DNA of 36,278 nucleotides from Isohypsibius dastychi (taxonomy: Eukaryota > Tardigrada > Eutardigrada > Parachela > Isohypsibiidae). Below the pieces are notes generated by a model. It ran no database searches. It worked only from the letters and a program-made list of their open reading frames with translations, and was not told where the DNA came from. Shown piece by piece: positions 18,962 to 29,905 of this stretch. Location of the stretch: the NCBI GenBank assembly GCA_034696485.1, contig JAQIWT010000100.1:1-36278 (forward strand), written 5' to 3'. Positions within the stretch are counted from its first letter, which is position 1. Each line of letters begins with the position of its first letter. The translations under genes and the position numbers were made by a program.

Positions 18962-21900
18962 ATGCGTTCGTACGGATCTCTCCTCTTGATCGAGACGGTC
19001 TTTCAATTTCTAATCAGATCACACGGAATAGAGATAGACATTATGATGATGGGATTGTATCAACCGGGGAGTATGGGTGCACTCGTCTATCAGCAACCAG
19101 CATATGAACTGGCTGTGGAGCACCTTAATGAACGCTACAACGGCACCATGCATTTCAAGCTTATTCCTGTTATCGATAAAGGTCAACGAAACTGTTATGA
19201 TTATGAGGACAATGTTGAGTGGATGCTGACTCGATGGTTTTATCAACATCGACGGCCGCCGCAGGAAGCCGTATCTGTTGTCGTCAATCCAGGTGATACT
19301 TTGACAGCAAGAAGTTTTGGGGGGAGGCGGACATTGGCATCAGAAGCGAAATAAGAATTTGATCCTTGTCCACGAACCAAGCGGGTGTGAATGGACTCTT
19401 GCTTCAGTAAAAGTCCTCTGAAATATTTGTTCTGATTCACCGGAATAACGCTAGAACATAGCGCAATTCTTCGAGAAAGTTCAGTGCTTAGCGTATCGCG
19501 CGTTTAAGAAACAGCCCAAGCGCTAGCACATACCACAAACTGGATTGCGGACCACTCGTCAAGTTATATACAAATTCGTTTGCAAGCGTGAACATGATAA
19601 TCATAGTATAAGTATACCTATACTACGGTACGATTATGATAAACAGCGGGCTGTTATTCGCATATTTCTTCAGGTTGCGGAGAGACTTCACTAGTCAATC
19701 AGTATGCCAGAGCATGGAATTTGTTCTACATGTCAACGTGAGTTCGTTTTGCTCCTAAAATGATTGAAAACCATGTCTGGTTGGTGTCTGTTTAAAGAGT
19801 AGCGACAAACGGTGAATTCACGGGAAGAGCCTTCAGACCAACATGGATTTCAGTCGCCTACGTAGTTTTCAACGGCTATATTGATTTTTATATTCAATTA
19901 ATGAGACATTTCAACTGGAAGACAATATTCATTGTCAACGACAAGGATAGCGTTCCTATAAATCGTGGAGCTGCGTACGCTTTATCGGCTATAACGAAGA
20001 AAATGGGATGGCAGAGTTATCTGCGGGTTCTTGAGCCAGGAGTGAACCGCACGACGGCTTACAGAGTGATCTTGTATGAGTTCACATCAGTTAGCAGAGG
20101 TAACCCGCAGTCCGTCGAAGTCAAAAGATACATTCATTCGATATGATTCGATAAACTGAATTTCCAGTTATGCTCTTCTTTGGATCCAGTCATGCGCTAC
20201 GAATAATGATGGTCAGTGGTCCAGACCAGAGACTATATTATCGCCCTCAATTTCAATGGATTCCTGTAGGTGGATGCGTCCAAACTGAATATGACAAACG
20301 GCGAACATGTATGTGATGGGTCAACAACGATTCCTCATTACAATTTGAACCTTGAATGTAACTTTTGGAAAAATTCTGAAACGTTTAGGTTTACTTCGCC
20401 CTGGAACCTTCAACCGACACACCGTCCATGTACGGGAACTTTAGCTGGCATTATCCGGATGATACCAAGAGCACAAATCAGGTATCGCCGTTAGAGATCC
20501 TTGGTATGGTTCTTGAGAATTTCAAATTATTTGGATTGGCAAAAGTGAAAGAGAGGAATATGACGTGAGCATGTACTTGGGCTGTGGCTGTGCATAGACA
20601 TGTAGTCTACATGCGACATCTAGAAGACCGAAAAAATCAGTCACAGGAGACTGAGTTAAGGGGACATATGATCAACTTATCTTATAGCAAAAGTTTTCTT
20701 GCCTATCCACGTACAAGACCCTCCACTAAAAAGTGGCCTTTACATGAGCATGATTTCCAGTTATTCTTGTAGCTGATTTTTACTGGAAACTTGTTCTCTT
20801 CGAATTCAGATTGCCAAGCAAGCTTATCGTTCATTATTCATCGTCCATCCACGGATCGAAAATAACAGATCTGCAAACAGTGCCCTTAGCAGCATTTTCC
20901 GCCAGCGATCTCGACAGAATTTCAACATTTCATATCCTGATGATGGCAGAGTGAGCATTTATGCGTGTTGAACCGTTCATTTAGACTCTATTACAATGAA
21001 TATTTCTCCCTTCAGATCACACAAATAAAGTTTGGGTATTTGGGACTATCTGCGCTTGGCGAGGTAATTCGTGCTGAATGGGAATGAAGCGCTATGTAAT
21101 ACGTATGTAGCCGGCAAAAGTGTTGACTTGTTGACTGTTGATTCAACTAGTCAACAATTCTGCCGGCATCAGTAGCCGGCAAAATAGTTGACTTGTTGAA
21201 TGTCCACGATTTTGCCAAAGCCAGAGAAAGAGTCAACTCTTTTGCCAAAGCCAGAGAGAAAGTCAACACTTTTGCCACTTTTGCCGGATCCAGATGCATA
21301 AGCAGAGTAATTGTCAGAGAATTGTGTATAACCGTTATTGTGCACTCCCGGATTTCTTGAAACCGGGATTCCCAAACCCCGATTTTGTGAAACGATCAAG
21401 TTTCACGAGCTCCGTTTTTCGGAATCGATTTACTTAACCGCTCCATTGTAAGTAAGTAAGATTTATTAACTCTTCCTTGGTTTAGGAAGCAGTGACTTTT
21501 TAAACCAGTCACGGTTTACAAATACTGCCAAAATAATAATGGCAAGAAACACAACAAGCTGATTATAACAGATAAGCAAACGGAATCAGAACAGAATGTT
21601 CAACAGAATGTTCATTGTACCCTTGTTCAGGTCATGATCGATCTTGATGACAGATCTGTCAATTTTGGTATGGAAGTATGACCCTTTTGGAATTCAAAGC
21701 AGAATTCAGGGTGGATGGATAGGACTGGGGGGTAAAACTGGGATATCTAATGAATATCAGGTGAAATATATGTCCATATGATTTTCTTAAAACAAAGAAT
21801 CGAAGTGACCTGTTGAAACGCCAGTTGCAAACTTATAAACCACCGCAGGCAATCAAAAATATCCTGCCGATATCGTGCAGACCACAAAATTGTACTGTAA

Positions 21901-23917
21901 GGCAGGATCCCACTGCACAATGACATTTCGTGGAGGACGGATCGTCAGATAACAAGCTGATACCAATGAATTTCTGTGTTCGAGAATGGATGACACAGAA
22001 TTTTCACCGGAGTTTCTGTTACAAATGATACGTTGAGCAGTCCTTGAACTATGATGACAAGTTTTCGGGAACTGGTTCAGAAAACGGAGTTTGTGAACAC
22101 TTGAACCTTGATCATTGCAGAAAATCGGGGTTTGGGAATCCCGGCTCCAAGAAATCCGGGAGTGCACAATAACGGTTATCACCAATTCGCTGACAATGAG
22201 AAAAGTCAGACCTGTGCTTATTTGTTGATCATAAAACTGATCATGTTTTTCAAATCGAGTTTGATCAAACTTGCGAAATGCAAAGTATGATCGGACTTAT
22301 GATCAATGAGTATGCTCAGGTCTGATTCACCCCCGATCACTCTGCTTATGCATCTGGTTCTGGCAAAAGTGTTGACTTTCTCTCTGGCTTTGGCAAAAGA
22401 GTTGACTCTTTCTCTGGCTTTGGCAAAATCGTGGACATTCAACAAGTCAACTATTTTGCCGGCTACTGATGCCGGCAGAATTGTTGACTAGTTGAATCAA
22501 CAGTCAACAAGTCAACACTTTTGCCGGCTACATACGTCATCATGTTTTGAAGGTTGTGTATGAGAGGCTCGTTCATGAGCTTGATCTACATGATGGGACA
22601 GCCATTGCGAATCGCATGTTAAACCGGACATTCCATACAACGTTCGGCTCTCTTAGCATCGATCCAGCGGGGCTGCGAGTCGCGCATTATAGTTTATCAA
22701 CTTATGACCGCAATGGGCGACGGGAGGTAAGAATCTCCTCCCGCTAATATGCGTATGAATATTTTCAAATATTTGAAATATTACGGTAAAGCATACCGTT
22801 ATGACCGAATTTCGGTGAGGGCACAAGTGCGCCGATTTATCCACATGGAGCGGAGCGCAGCGGAGTGCGATGTGGTTAGCTCATAGCTATATGGGCTGAT
22901 AATCGTAGTTTCACATCTTACCTAGAAAAACTGGACACTCTGTAAAGTTATGATAATTTACGCGTCTGTCTCCCGCCATATGAAACGAAGGCGATCAGAA
23001 TGATATCGTGAGGAGAAGATATTTCTCCCTCCCAGGGCGCGGAATAACTACTCAGGAATGTGGCACGTCTGATGCCCAGCAAGGTTATAAATAGAATCGA
23101 TATTCCGTCTCTCTGTCTCTCACTCAGTCTCCCTCGCTCTCTTTCAATGCCCAGCTTTACCGTACCCTCAGACTGACAGGGAGGGGGCTGAGCAAGGGTT
23201 TTCCTTACATTCATTCAGAGACGCGGCAGAATATTTCCAGCGGAAGCATTGCTGGAAAATATATCTTATTATTGTTCTGTTCAACAGGTTTTTGCTAGTC
23301 ACTCGGATGACAAACGAATCATCATGTTGGATTACAATTTTTCATGGATTGGAACAACCTGGCCACCCCCAAACGAGCCCTTCTGCGGCTACAACGGACT
23401 TCACAGTAAATGCCGGATGAACGGTAAATGATTGCATGCATGATGCTCTCCAGACGATGTCTTATCATCATTTTTGTCGGTTGCAGAGCAGCTCTTAGAT
23501 CCAGCTTCCAAAGGAATACTTGCTATCGCGTTACTTCTTGTCCTTTTCGGCTGCTGGATGCTTGTGAGGTTCGTGTGGTGTAACCTTACTTTCTCTCAAC
23601 TCGAGAAGCTATAGCGTATACAACTCACCCACACTCCCAGCCAGGGGAAGGTGTGCCTCTGATGATGCAGTCATCTGTTCTAATTTCGAACAAATAGAAT
23701 AGAGAAGAGCTGATCTTGCCTGGGATATTCGTGCCTAGAAACAATGCACGTGTGTGCCACCGAATTTTCGAACCACTTTGTTGTTCAATGTTGGGACTAT
23801 ATACAGTACTACTACTACATCGTATTTCGCAGGTTTGGGATGCGATGGTGTCTGATTGCTGGTAGCTGGTGGACGATTAAAGTCACAGACATTTACCCGG
23901 ATGATAATAATCTGTGA
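18962..23917 (+). CDS. Receptor-guanylyl-cyclase-type receptor lacking intracellular enzyme domains, about 512 residues
   Basis: Exons: 18962-19292, 19674-19737, 19798-20099, 20168-20211, 20270-20308, 20389-20481, 20810-20950, 21016-21063, 22553-22726, 23288-23423, 23487-23568, 23833-23917; phases continuous. The start gives a signal-like peptide (MRSYGSLLLIETVFQFLI). The extracellular part is an ANF-receptor ligand-binding fold: PAYELAVEHLN, GQRNCYDYED, NPGCGE, MRHFNWKTIFIVND, LNMTNGEH, IAKQAYRSLFIVHPR, IANRMLNRTF, and the juxtamembrane NEPFCGYNG. One membrane helix follows (GILAIALLLVLFGCWMLV, about 466-483). The last exon reads LIAGSWWTIKVTDIYPDD, like the start of the usual cytoplasmic linker, then stops. 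Reading through exon 11 instead stops at 23612-23614. No kinase-homology or cyclase exons were found before the next gene, and a polyadenylation signal follows at 24052. A donor (GTGAAC, 23915) overlaps the stop, so unseen exons cannot be fully excluded. Confidence 0.82.
21101..22537. mobile_element. Non-autonomous DNA transposon with long terminal inverted repeats, 1.44 kb
   Basis: It begins ACGTATGTAGCCGGCAAAAG at 21101 and ends with the reverse complement of its first 17 bases at 22537. The left arm runs to about 21422 (roughly 320 bp). The right arm starts near 22078 and matches it, interrupted by a second insertion. Arms contain short internal repeats (TTTTGCCAAAGCCAGAGA twice; AGTCAAC motifs many times). 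The 650-bp centre has no transposase frame. The element fills most of intron 8 (21064-21100 and 22538-22552 flank it) of the truncated receptor gene. No clear target duplication was identified. Confidence 0.85.
22206..22325. mobile_element. Small inverted-repeat element nested in the right arm
   Basis: TCAGACCTGTGC at 22206 matches the reverse complement of GCTCAGGTCTGA ending at 22325 with one mismatch; the arms go on through TTGATCATAA. About 143 bp here (22198-22340) is absent from the left arm of the larger element, which runs directly from GACAAT to CTCTGCT in reverse complement. It therefore inserted after the larger element. Confidence 0.75.
22727..23287. other. Intron 9 of the truncated receptor gene
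   Basis: A 561-bp intron with a GC-rich GGAGCGGAGCGCAGCGGAG tract flanked by CCACAT/ATGTGG (22840-22873), a CT-rich tract (23108-23143) and a hairpin ATTTCCAGC...GCTGGAAAAT near its end. No coding exon fits. Confidence 0.45.
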
Positions 23918-24051
23918 ACGAATGGTGGCGTTTATTGCCCGCTCGCTACGGCTTCATAAAACTATGCAGTTATGTCTGTCAGAGTTGTTTCTCGAAATTT
24001 TTGTAATTCACAACGTATTTTATTCTTCTACATCAGCCTCTGATTATTCGC

Positions 24052-24057
24052 AATAAA
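24052..24057 (+). terminator. Polyadenylation signal AATAAA
   Basis: AATAAA 135 nt after the stop of the truncated receptor at 23917, supporting a transcript end here, before any cyclase domain. Confidence 0.5.
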
Positions 24058-24276
24058 ACGCCACAGCCCCGACGGACTTCATCTATGCTTGTCCGAAATA
24101 CATGTACATTCGATACTCTTGTATGTATACTGATTGTTTCGATATTTAGATAAAAGCAGACTCGTCACTCTGTTAACAAAACGTATGTAGTCCTTTCCGA
24201 CTCTGTTACAAACTAATGTTTTGGGACAAACCATCAGGTTTGGCGTGTGATCACATATATATCCATCTTCTGTCCA

Positions 24277-25206
24277 AATAAATTTGACCTGGAACCCAGA
24301 GGAGGAAGCTCAGCTCAGCAATGTCAGTTTACAGTCTCATCAGACCCTGCCCTCCTGGACAAAAATGGCCAAAGGTGAGTCTACGGCAGGCATTTTTGGC
24401 TCGGTCGGATAGCTTTAATTAGCATAGGAAACAAACTCATCTCATATGCCTGTTGGTCAATGGACAGTCTGATGATGACGATGCAATGACGTAGACGCGA
24501 ACTGTATGCAATGCGCAAATTTAATCTTACCGTATTCTATGACCTTTGCTGTCGACTCATACAACACGGCATAAAAATCGTGACCTTTGCCATCTTCTAA
24601 CTCATTTGGAAAGAGTTCAGCGTATCGGCTACCTGCTAGAGCTAGAGCAGCACGAGAAACAAGCTGCAGGCAGCTGACAAAATATCCGGTTTTCAGTTTT
24701 GAACTCGCCAGTCTGTGAGTGCCTCTGTATGAAAGCAACTTTACAAGATTCAGTAGCTCACTAAAGGCGAAGTAAAGTATTGAGCACGTGCTGTTTGTTT
24801 TCCTTAACTTCGTCACTTTTTTAGCTTGGACTCATTCCTTACTCACAAAATGGAGCATCAGCATCCCGTCCATCCCGTTGAAAGTCCCGAGACAAGCATA
24901 GCCAGTGCGGATAAATATGTCAAAAGCGACTTGGAAATACAGCAGAGTAAAAAGGATGACTTGCTGCAAGAAGGCTCAATGGTGACGGAAAAAGATTTGT
25001 CCAAGTATTTTACTGGTTCTGGGAATGCGCAGGCTGAGCTTGTGCAGATGCGCCGGACTTCAGTTGGGGAGAAGAGCCGGAGACTGAGTGGGGCAATGTA
25101 TGCTGCGTTGGATGCCTCTTCACCACCTGTTCAGTTACAGAGAAAGACATCAACGGCTGAGGATGATTTGTTGAAGGATGTTCGTATGCCTGAACGGAAT
25201 GAGTAG
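24277..25206 (+). CDS. Ser/Lys-rich soluble protein, 5' end uncertain
   Basis: The firm part is 24825-25206; from ATG 24850 it encodes 118 residues (MEHQHPVHPVESPETS...) ending MPERNE. An upstream stretch up to 24374 is open in the matching phase (PNKFDLEPRGG, then VSSDPALLDKNG) and joins through a GTGAGT donor and TTTTTTAG acceptor to SLDSFLTHK; its own start was not found, so the 24277 boundary is approximate. A different frame with its own ATG at 24321 hits a stop soon after the splice. The product is polar and probably disordered, with three RRxS/RKxS-type sites (MRRTSV, SRRLSG, QRKTST) that fit basophilic kinases such as PKA. No family recognised. Confidence 0.6.
24437..24760 (-). CDS. 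Candidate 3' exons of a minus-strand gene, opposite an intron
   Basis: Exons 24531-24760 and 24437-24468 join in phase (TAC G / AC) through a GTAAGA donor and a CATCATCAG acceptor and end at TGA. The reading is SELLNLVKLLSYRG, FVSCLQLVSRAALALAG, then NELEDGKGHDFYAVLYE and ...CPLTNRHMR. It looks coding in composition but the 5' part is missing: in-frame sequence upstream stops near 24820, where the plus-strand gene has an exon. It may be a partial nested gene, a pseudogene remnant or a chance frame. Confidence 0.35.
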
Positions 25207-26662
25207 TACAGCATGTACTTCCTGACGGAATCCGTGTGCGAGGACATAACATATGATCTGTTGTTTTCGATCACATGGTCGAAAAACAATCAGTAATGCT
25301 TTTGTTCTGATTTGTATTTCAAGCTTTTCCTGCATGTGTGACATATTACAGTGATGATTTCGAACGCTTTCCTCTGAAAAGTCGATAAAGCATCTGAAAA
25401 TCGAATAGAGATGAATAGTAAGAGAGTATGGGCAGAAAATCTTAGGTGTCATTCAAGTTCGCTGAGCCACGTTTTATGATAAACCGAGATTCTCATGCCG
25501 AACTTGCACATATGAAACTCATTTTGAATGTCTCGGATAGACTGAATGCTGGCATGAGAAAGATTTCTTTTCGTGTAGCACGGGGAGCTTCCTGGTCATC
25601 CTTGATTCGGTTACACCATGTTCAATGATCGCTTGACTATGCAGGGAAACCCAAACCAGATATCAGCGAAAGATTTCAGCGAAATATATTTCATAAGACT
25701 ACAATGGTGCATCTTGTGTCGAGTTTCCGCAGCTCACAGTCAGTCTGAGTTCGCGACTTACAGTCTGCTTACCGATCTCGTTTTTCTGTCGGTCCCTTTA
25801 ATCAGACTAAATTGCGCCAAGAGCCTTCACCAAAGCGGTTTCTATCCAAATCGTTGTGAGTGGGGTGAAGAAAGGGAAAACGTGATTCCTGGCTCCTCGA
25901 ATCTGAAACTGTAAGATGACTGAAGCACGTGACTGTTCAGTGAATAACCGGACTAGATATCATCAGGCGAATCAAGGGCAGCAGACGGAGTACTTGAACT
26001 TTCAACTCTACCGCCCTGCAGTATAACATGTACACAGAGCCACTCCGGTTTCGTTTGTTTTCGTCGGCAGAAACCGTGATCACTCGTCGTTAAATGGATT
26101 GCATATCGAAATGCCGGGAATCACAATTCTGAAACACTCAAAACGGCAAGTGTAAGAAAACAAGCGACAGAATTCAGGTTAATTCTCAATGGTCATAGTC
26201 CCACTTCCCCAGGAAGGAGGAAGGAAGCTGAAGTTAGGAAGTAACACTTACTCGACCGTGACAGACATAACTCTCAATTTCATGTTCCATCATCGGCGTC
26301 ACAAACAGGTTTATCTGCAACAACTCTGCCCATCTTCATAACCCGAGTGATGAGTCAAGATCAACATCAGATCAAAGGCCTTGTTATTCAAATAAACCAT
26401 TTCCCGGTGAAGTTGCGATTTATTAGAATAATATACGCATGGAACCTGCCGACCATCGTCATCATTTCACTTTGGTCAATATTTTCAAATGAATAGACGG
26501 ATAAGACTATCCGGCATTATTTGAACGTGCGAAGTTCAAGTTCGTTCCATCCTTTAGATTTCCATTTAACCATTTCTTCAAGCCGGATATTTCCTCACTT
26601 TTATCCGGTTCGAATTTAGTGGGGTAGTATTATTCAGGAACCGGCCGTTGAACAGCAGGATA
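25207..26662. other. Intergenic
   Basis: A hairpin TTGTTTTCGA...TCGAAAAACAA lies at 25261-25289, 55 nt after the stop at 25206. Two plus-strand open frames (25446-25628 and 25618-25914) have no family signature or coherent splice structure. Nothing else is supported. Confidence 0.4.
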
Positions 26663-27482
26663 ATGTCACATTCTTCCAGACCCAATTCGCCGGTGAGTTC
26701 TTTTAAAACTGAGGTCGATTTTAAGCATGTTTGACCTGTTCCATAATTGGTTGCAGTTATCACACGATAGACTCAACTTGAAACAAAAGCTCAGAAACAA
26801 TTTTCATCGACGTCGCCATTCGGAGCACTCTTTATCTCCAGATGACCTCTTCCAATTGAATCTTATTGAACGTGAACTATCACGTCGTCGGAAATTGGTC
26901 AACCGAAATCTAAGCTTTCAAATATTTGACTCTGGCGCCGAATCGGATTATTCCGATCATTTCATTGAAGACAATTCCAGCATACCCAAAATCCATGTAA
27001 CTTTGTCGCCAGTGATACCTCAATCACGAATCGAACGGGATATTGAATATCCAACTGTAATGCAACTGCTTCGTTTTCTCCATCTGGAACAAGATTTTGA
27101 CTCGCGACGTTCTTCGTCTGCCGATTCGAGAGAGCATTCTTATTCGGATTCTGCGGTTAGTTTGGACTTGGATCTGGAGTTGGATGATGAGGATTCAGAA
27201 AGGAGTTCTGGAGCTCTTCCAATTTCGATCCTTTATCCCGAGTTCTTGGAGCGACAAAAACGAGAGGAAGATGCACTGAGAGATGGGTGCTATTTTGTGG
27301 AGACGGAGAAGAGGAAATCTGTCAGGGTCGCCAGAGAACGATTAGATTATTCGGTCAAGATGGCCAGGGAGAGAATGGATGCGGGTCTGAAGGATGAAGA
27401 CGAGTTGGGCAAGTTCTACGACACATTCCGTATTGCCTTTCATACCGCCGACTCTTTCGATTCCATGGATCAAACAAAATAA
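26663..27482 (+). CDS. Orphan charged protein with C-terminal FHTADS domain, 251 residues
   Basis: Exons 26663-26692 (MSHSSRPNSP) and 26757-27482 join in phase 0; TAA stop. More exons upstream are possible. The N-terminal half is basic and polar (NFHRRRHSEHS, RELSRRRKLVNRN), then acidic and Ser-rich (SGAESDYSDHFIEDN, DLDLELDDEDSERSS). The last 85 residues are a predicted helical domain: LPISILYPEFLERQKREE, then KMARERMDAGLKDEDE, ending FRIAFHTADSFDSMDQ. The same domain ends the protein at 32764-34752 (PLSVLNPELLEKRRLEEE...FKVTFHTADSLEQL). No signal peptide or membrane span; likely cytoplasmic or nuclear. Family not recognised. Confidence 0.75.
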
Positions 27483-28278
27483 CTGTAAAACTGTAATGAT
27501 AATGGCCCAAAAGCTGTATATATTGATAACGATTTTTTGCGCAGAGAGCCATTGTTTCCTCACAAACAGTCCAATTCGATACACAAGTCATATATGAAGT
27601 AGAGTTATCGTTGACACGACATACGGTAGAGCTCGAAATAAAGACTCTAGAATGATTTTGCTGTTCATGTGCTACTACTGTATATGTCGACCCTCGAACA
27701 AGCTTTGAACAGAGTCCCTGGAAGGGTAACGTCTCCCTACCGGAGGTCTCAGTTGTGTTTCACATAAGGTCACCACGGAAAGGCCACAATTTTGATGGGT
27801 TTTGTGTTTTGGGAACCAGGTGACTACTACGCAGTGCATTCATCCGTGACCAGTTGCCGGCACGGGAGATAGGGTGGTATATTGTCACGGCTGAGTTTCA
27901 CAGACGAAGAACGTGCTTTTTAGAGAGTTTCGCTTTTCGTTAGTGTCATCGGTTTATTTGGAGAAACCAATAATGCGATCGGTAAAATGATGTGTACAGT
28001 ACATTTCTGGTGAAATTGTATCAACCAACTCGACTCGGCTCGGCGGTCAAGGTCCCATCACTTATCTACAGGGGTTTGCCGATCTAGTAAGAGTTGATTG
28101 TTAAAATGACGCAACACCCACGTGGTTCAGGGCAGTCTACTTTACCAGCGGAAAAAGAGGTGTGTCTATGGACTACATTCAGCCAATTATCGGGTGGGCA
28201 CGTATCGGTGATGTTGTGTGGTGGATTCCGTTACATGCCATTTGGGATTCTCCCCACTCGCATCGATCTGCTATTGCG
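27483..28278. other. Intergenic, 3' and 5' flanks
   Basis: Contains the polyadenylation signal below and the upstream region of the LEA-like gene. No gene seen. Confidence 0.4.
27637..27642 (+). terminator. Polyadenylation signal AATAAA
   Basis: AATAAA 155 nt after the stop at 27482. Confidence 0.55.
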
Positions 28279-28285
28279 TTTAAAA
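28279..28285 (+). promoter_or_regulatory. TATA-like element of the LEA-like gene
   Basis: TTTAAAA lies 96 nt upstream of the ATG at 28381 and just before a CA-rich leader; a plausible core promoter. Confidence 0.35.
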
Positions 28286-28380
28286 GCCGACTGGCCACGA
28301 CGCACTTTTCCTCATTCGCAACTTTCGTGTTCACTTTCAAAATCTCTGCAAATTCCTCAAACTCTCTCACTCAAGTCAAG

Positions 28381-29905
28381 ATGGCCGATCGCAAATGGGA
28401 ACAAGCCAAGTCGGAAGCTTCAGCTGCTGGAGCGCATGCCAAAGATGCTGCATCGATGAAAGCCTCGGAATTGAAGCATGATGCTGTACAGAAGAAGGAT
28501 GAGATCGCTCATGATGTACACCAGAAGAAGGAGCAGGTAAGCTACATTACGTTCATTCAACAGTATTTTGATTCTGACTCTGCAAATTGTTGATGAAAGT
28601 AGTGGAGAATTAACTGTGATTTTGCATTATTTCGGAATTCGATTATAAAACGGGATGCTCCCTAATTACGGAAAAGTTTGATTTCTCTGGTTTGGTAAAG
28701 CCTAGTTCGAATGTTATACTAGTTTGCGTTGGGATTTGGCTCTTGTGATTGATAGAATCTTGGAACGTGTCATTTGTTTTTTTGTCCCGTGGCAGATTTT
28801 TTTCCAAAAATGTGATTTAAATTTTGATATTTATTTTAATTTCAATTCATTGCATGTCAGTTGTTTCTGTTGATCTATCGACTTCTTCCCTTTCGAGACG
28901 ATGTTTTTTTGTTCATTGTATCTTTATTCACCTTATTTACTGATGTTGTTTTCTCAGGTGAAGCATGACGTGAATGCTGCTGCATCCAACGTGAAGCATG
29001 AAGTGAACAAAGCAGCTGAGAATGTCAAAGAGACAGCCAAAGATGTTAAGCAGTCAGCTGAGAAGAAATGGGAAGAAACGAAGGATGTCGCGGATAAGAA
29101 GAGCAAAGATGCTGCACAAACTGCCATCGATAAGACTCGACAAGCCACCGATGCTTCACATGATAAGATCCAGGTAAGAAATGAATGGCACTTAAAATTC
29201 TAGTTCATCTTTTGACTTCATTTCTACTTCTTTTGCAATTTCAAAAAAAAGAGTTTACTCGCTATCGTCGTCTAGATTATTGTTATTTTCTAAAATCAGT
29301 GATGTGAAACTTGTGACAATGTCCAAGTGTCGCTTTCTCATTTCCGGCTCTTAAGTAACTTGTCTTGTAGTTTTGAAATTACCTATAGTCACAGTATCTA
29401 CCTATAGTTAGTTACATTTCCTGCCTTGATGGATGAATATTGATAATCATAGAAGTCTGCGTGGATCCTCTTTTAAATCATATTTATCGATTTTTTTGTT
29501 TTGAGCGATTTCGGTATCATTATTTATTGCTGCGGAAAAATTTTTCTGTCTGCTCGTTTAGTTTGGTTTTTGACAGCTTCGATTCTGATTTTATCACTTT
29601 TTAACGTATTGTTTTCGTTTTTGCAGGAAGGTTTGGACAAAGCAGAAGAGGCTGTTGACTCTAACAAGTCTCTTCTGGAGCAAGCCAAGGAAGGTGCAGT
29701 TGCAGCAGCTTCAGCTGTTGGGACTGGATTAGTTATGGCCGGTGAAGCAGCTGCAAATTTGGCGACGACAGCTTATGAGAAGGTTGCTACTGCTGTTGAT
29801 GGATATGTTCATCCTCACCCGGAAACTGCGGCAGCTACAGCTGATTCCAATGTGACCTACAAGAAGGAGGAGATCACCACCAAGACTCACGCCAAGAACA
29901 ACTAA
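28381..29905 (+). CDS. LEA-like (late embryogenesis abundant, group 3 type) protein, 216 residues
   Basis: Exons 28381-28536, 28958-29173 and 29627-29905, all joined in phase 0; TAA stop. The start is MADRKWEQAKSE. The protein is very hydrophilic, rich in Ala, Lys, Glu, Asp and His, with no Cys, and built of 11-residue-like amphipathic repeats: KHDVNAAASNVKHEVNKAAE, NVKETAKDVKQSAEKKWEET, DKKSKDAAQTAIDKTRQATD. Such proteins are disordered in water and fold to helices on drying; they protect proteins and membranes. The last exon has a milder segment (AVGTGLVMAGEAAANLATTA) that may contact lipid, and a Thr/Lys-rich tail. No signal or targeting peptide is seen, so it is probably cytoplasmic. Similar composition occurs in other stress-related amphipathic proteins such as apolipophorin-like or perilipin-like helices. 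Confidence 0.82.

Noticed and set aside
19595-19645. Short AT-rich palindrome-like sequence as a mobile element
   Set aside because: The arms are only partly complementary and lie in intron 1 of the receptor; too weak.
20482-20575. Open stretch after exon 6 of the receptor (VSPLEILGMVLENFKLFGLA) as coding
   Set aside because: The frame reads well, but the next exon joins in phase directly from 20481 to 20810 and matches the family without it; the stretch is more likely intron.
21853-22185. 110-codon minus frame inside the long-TIR element as transposase
   Set aside because: No transposase motif, and it runs into the inverted arm; chance frame.
22948-23214. 88-codon minus frame in intron 9
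   Set aside because: Much of it comes from a CT-rich simple tract; no family or splice context.
24321-24374. ATG frame MSVYSLIRPCPPGQKWPK as first exon of the gene at 24850
   Set aside because: After splicing to 24825 it meets a stop within 20 codons, whereas the neighbouring frame joins the long open exon.
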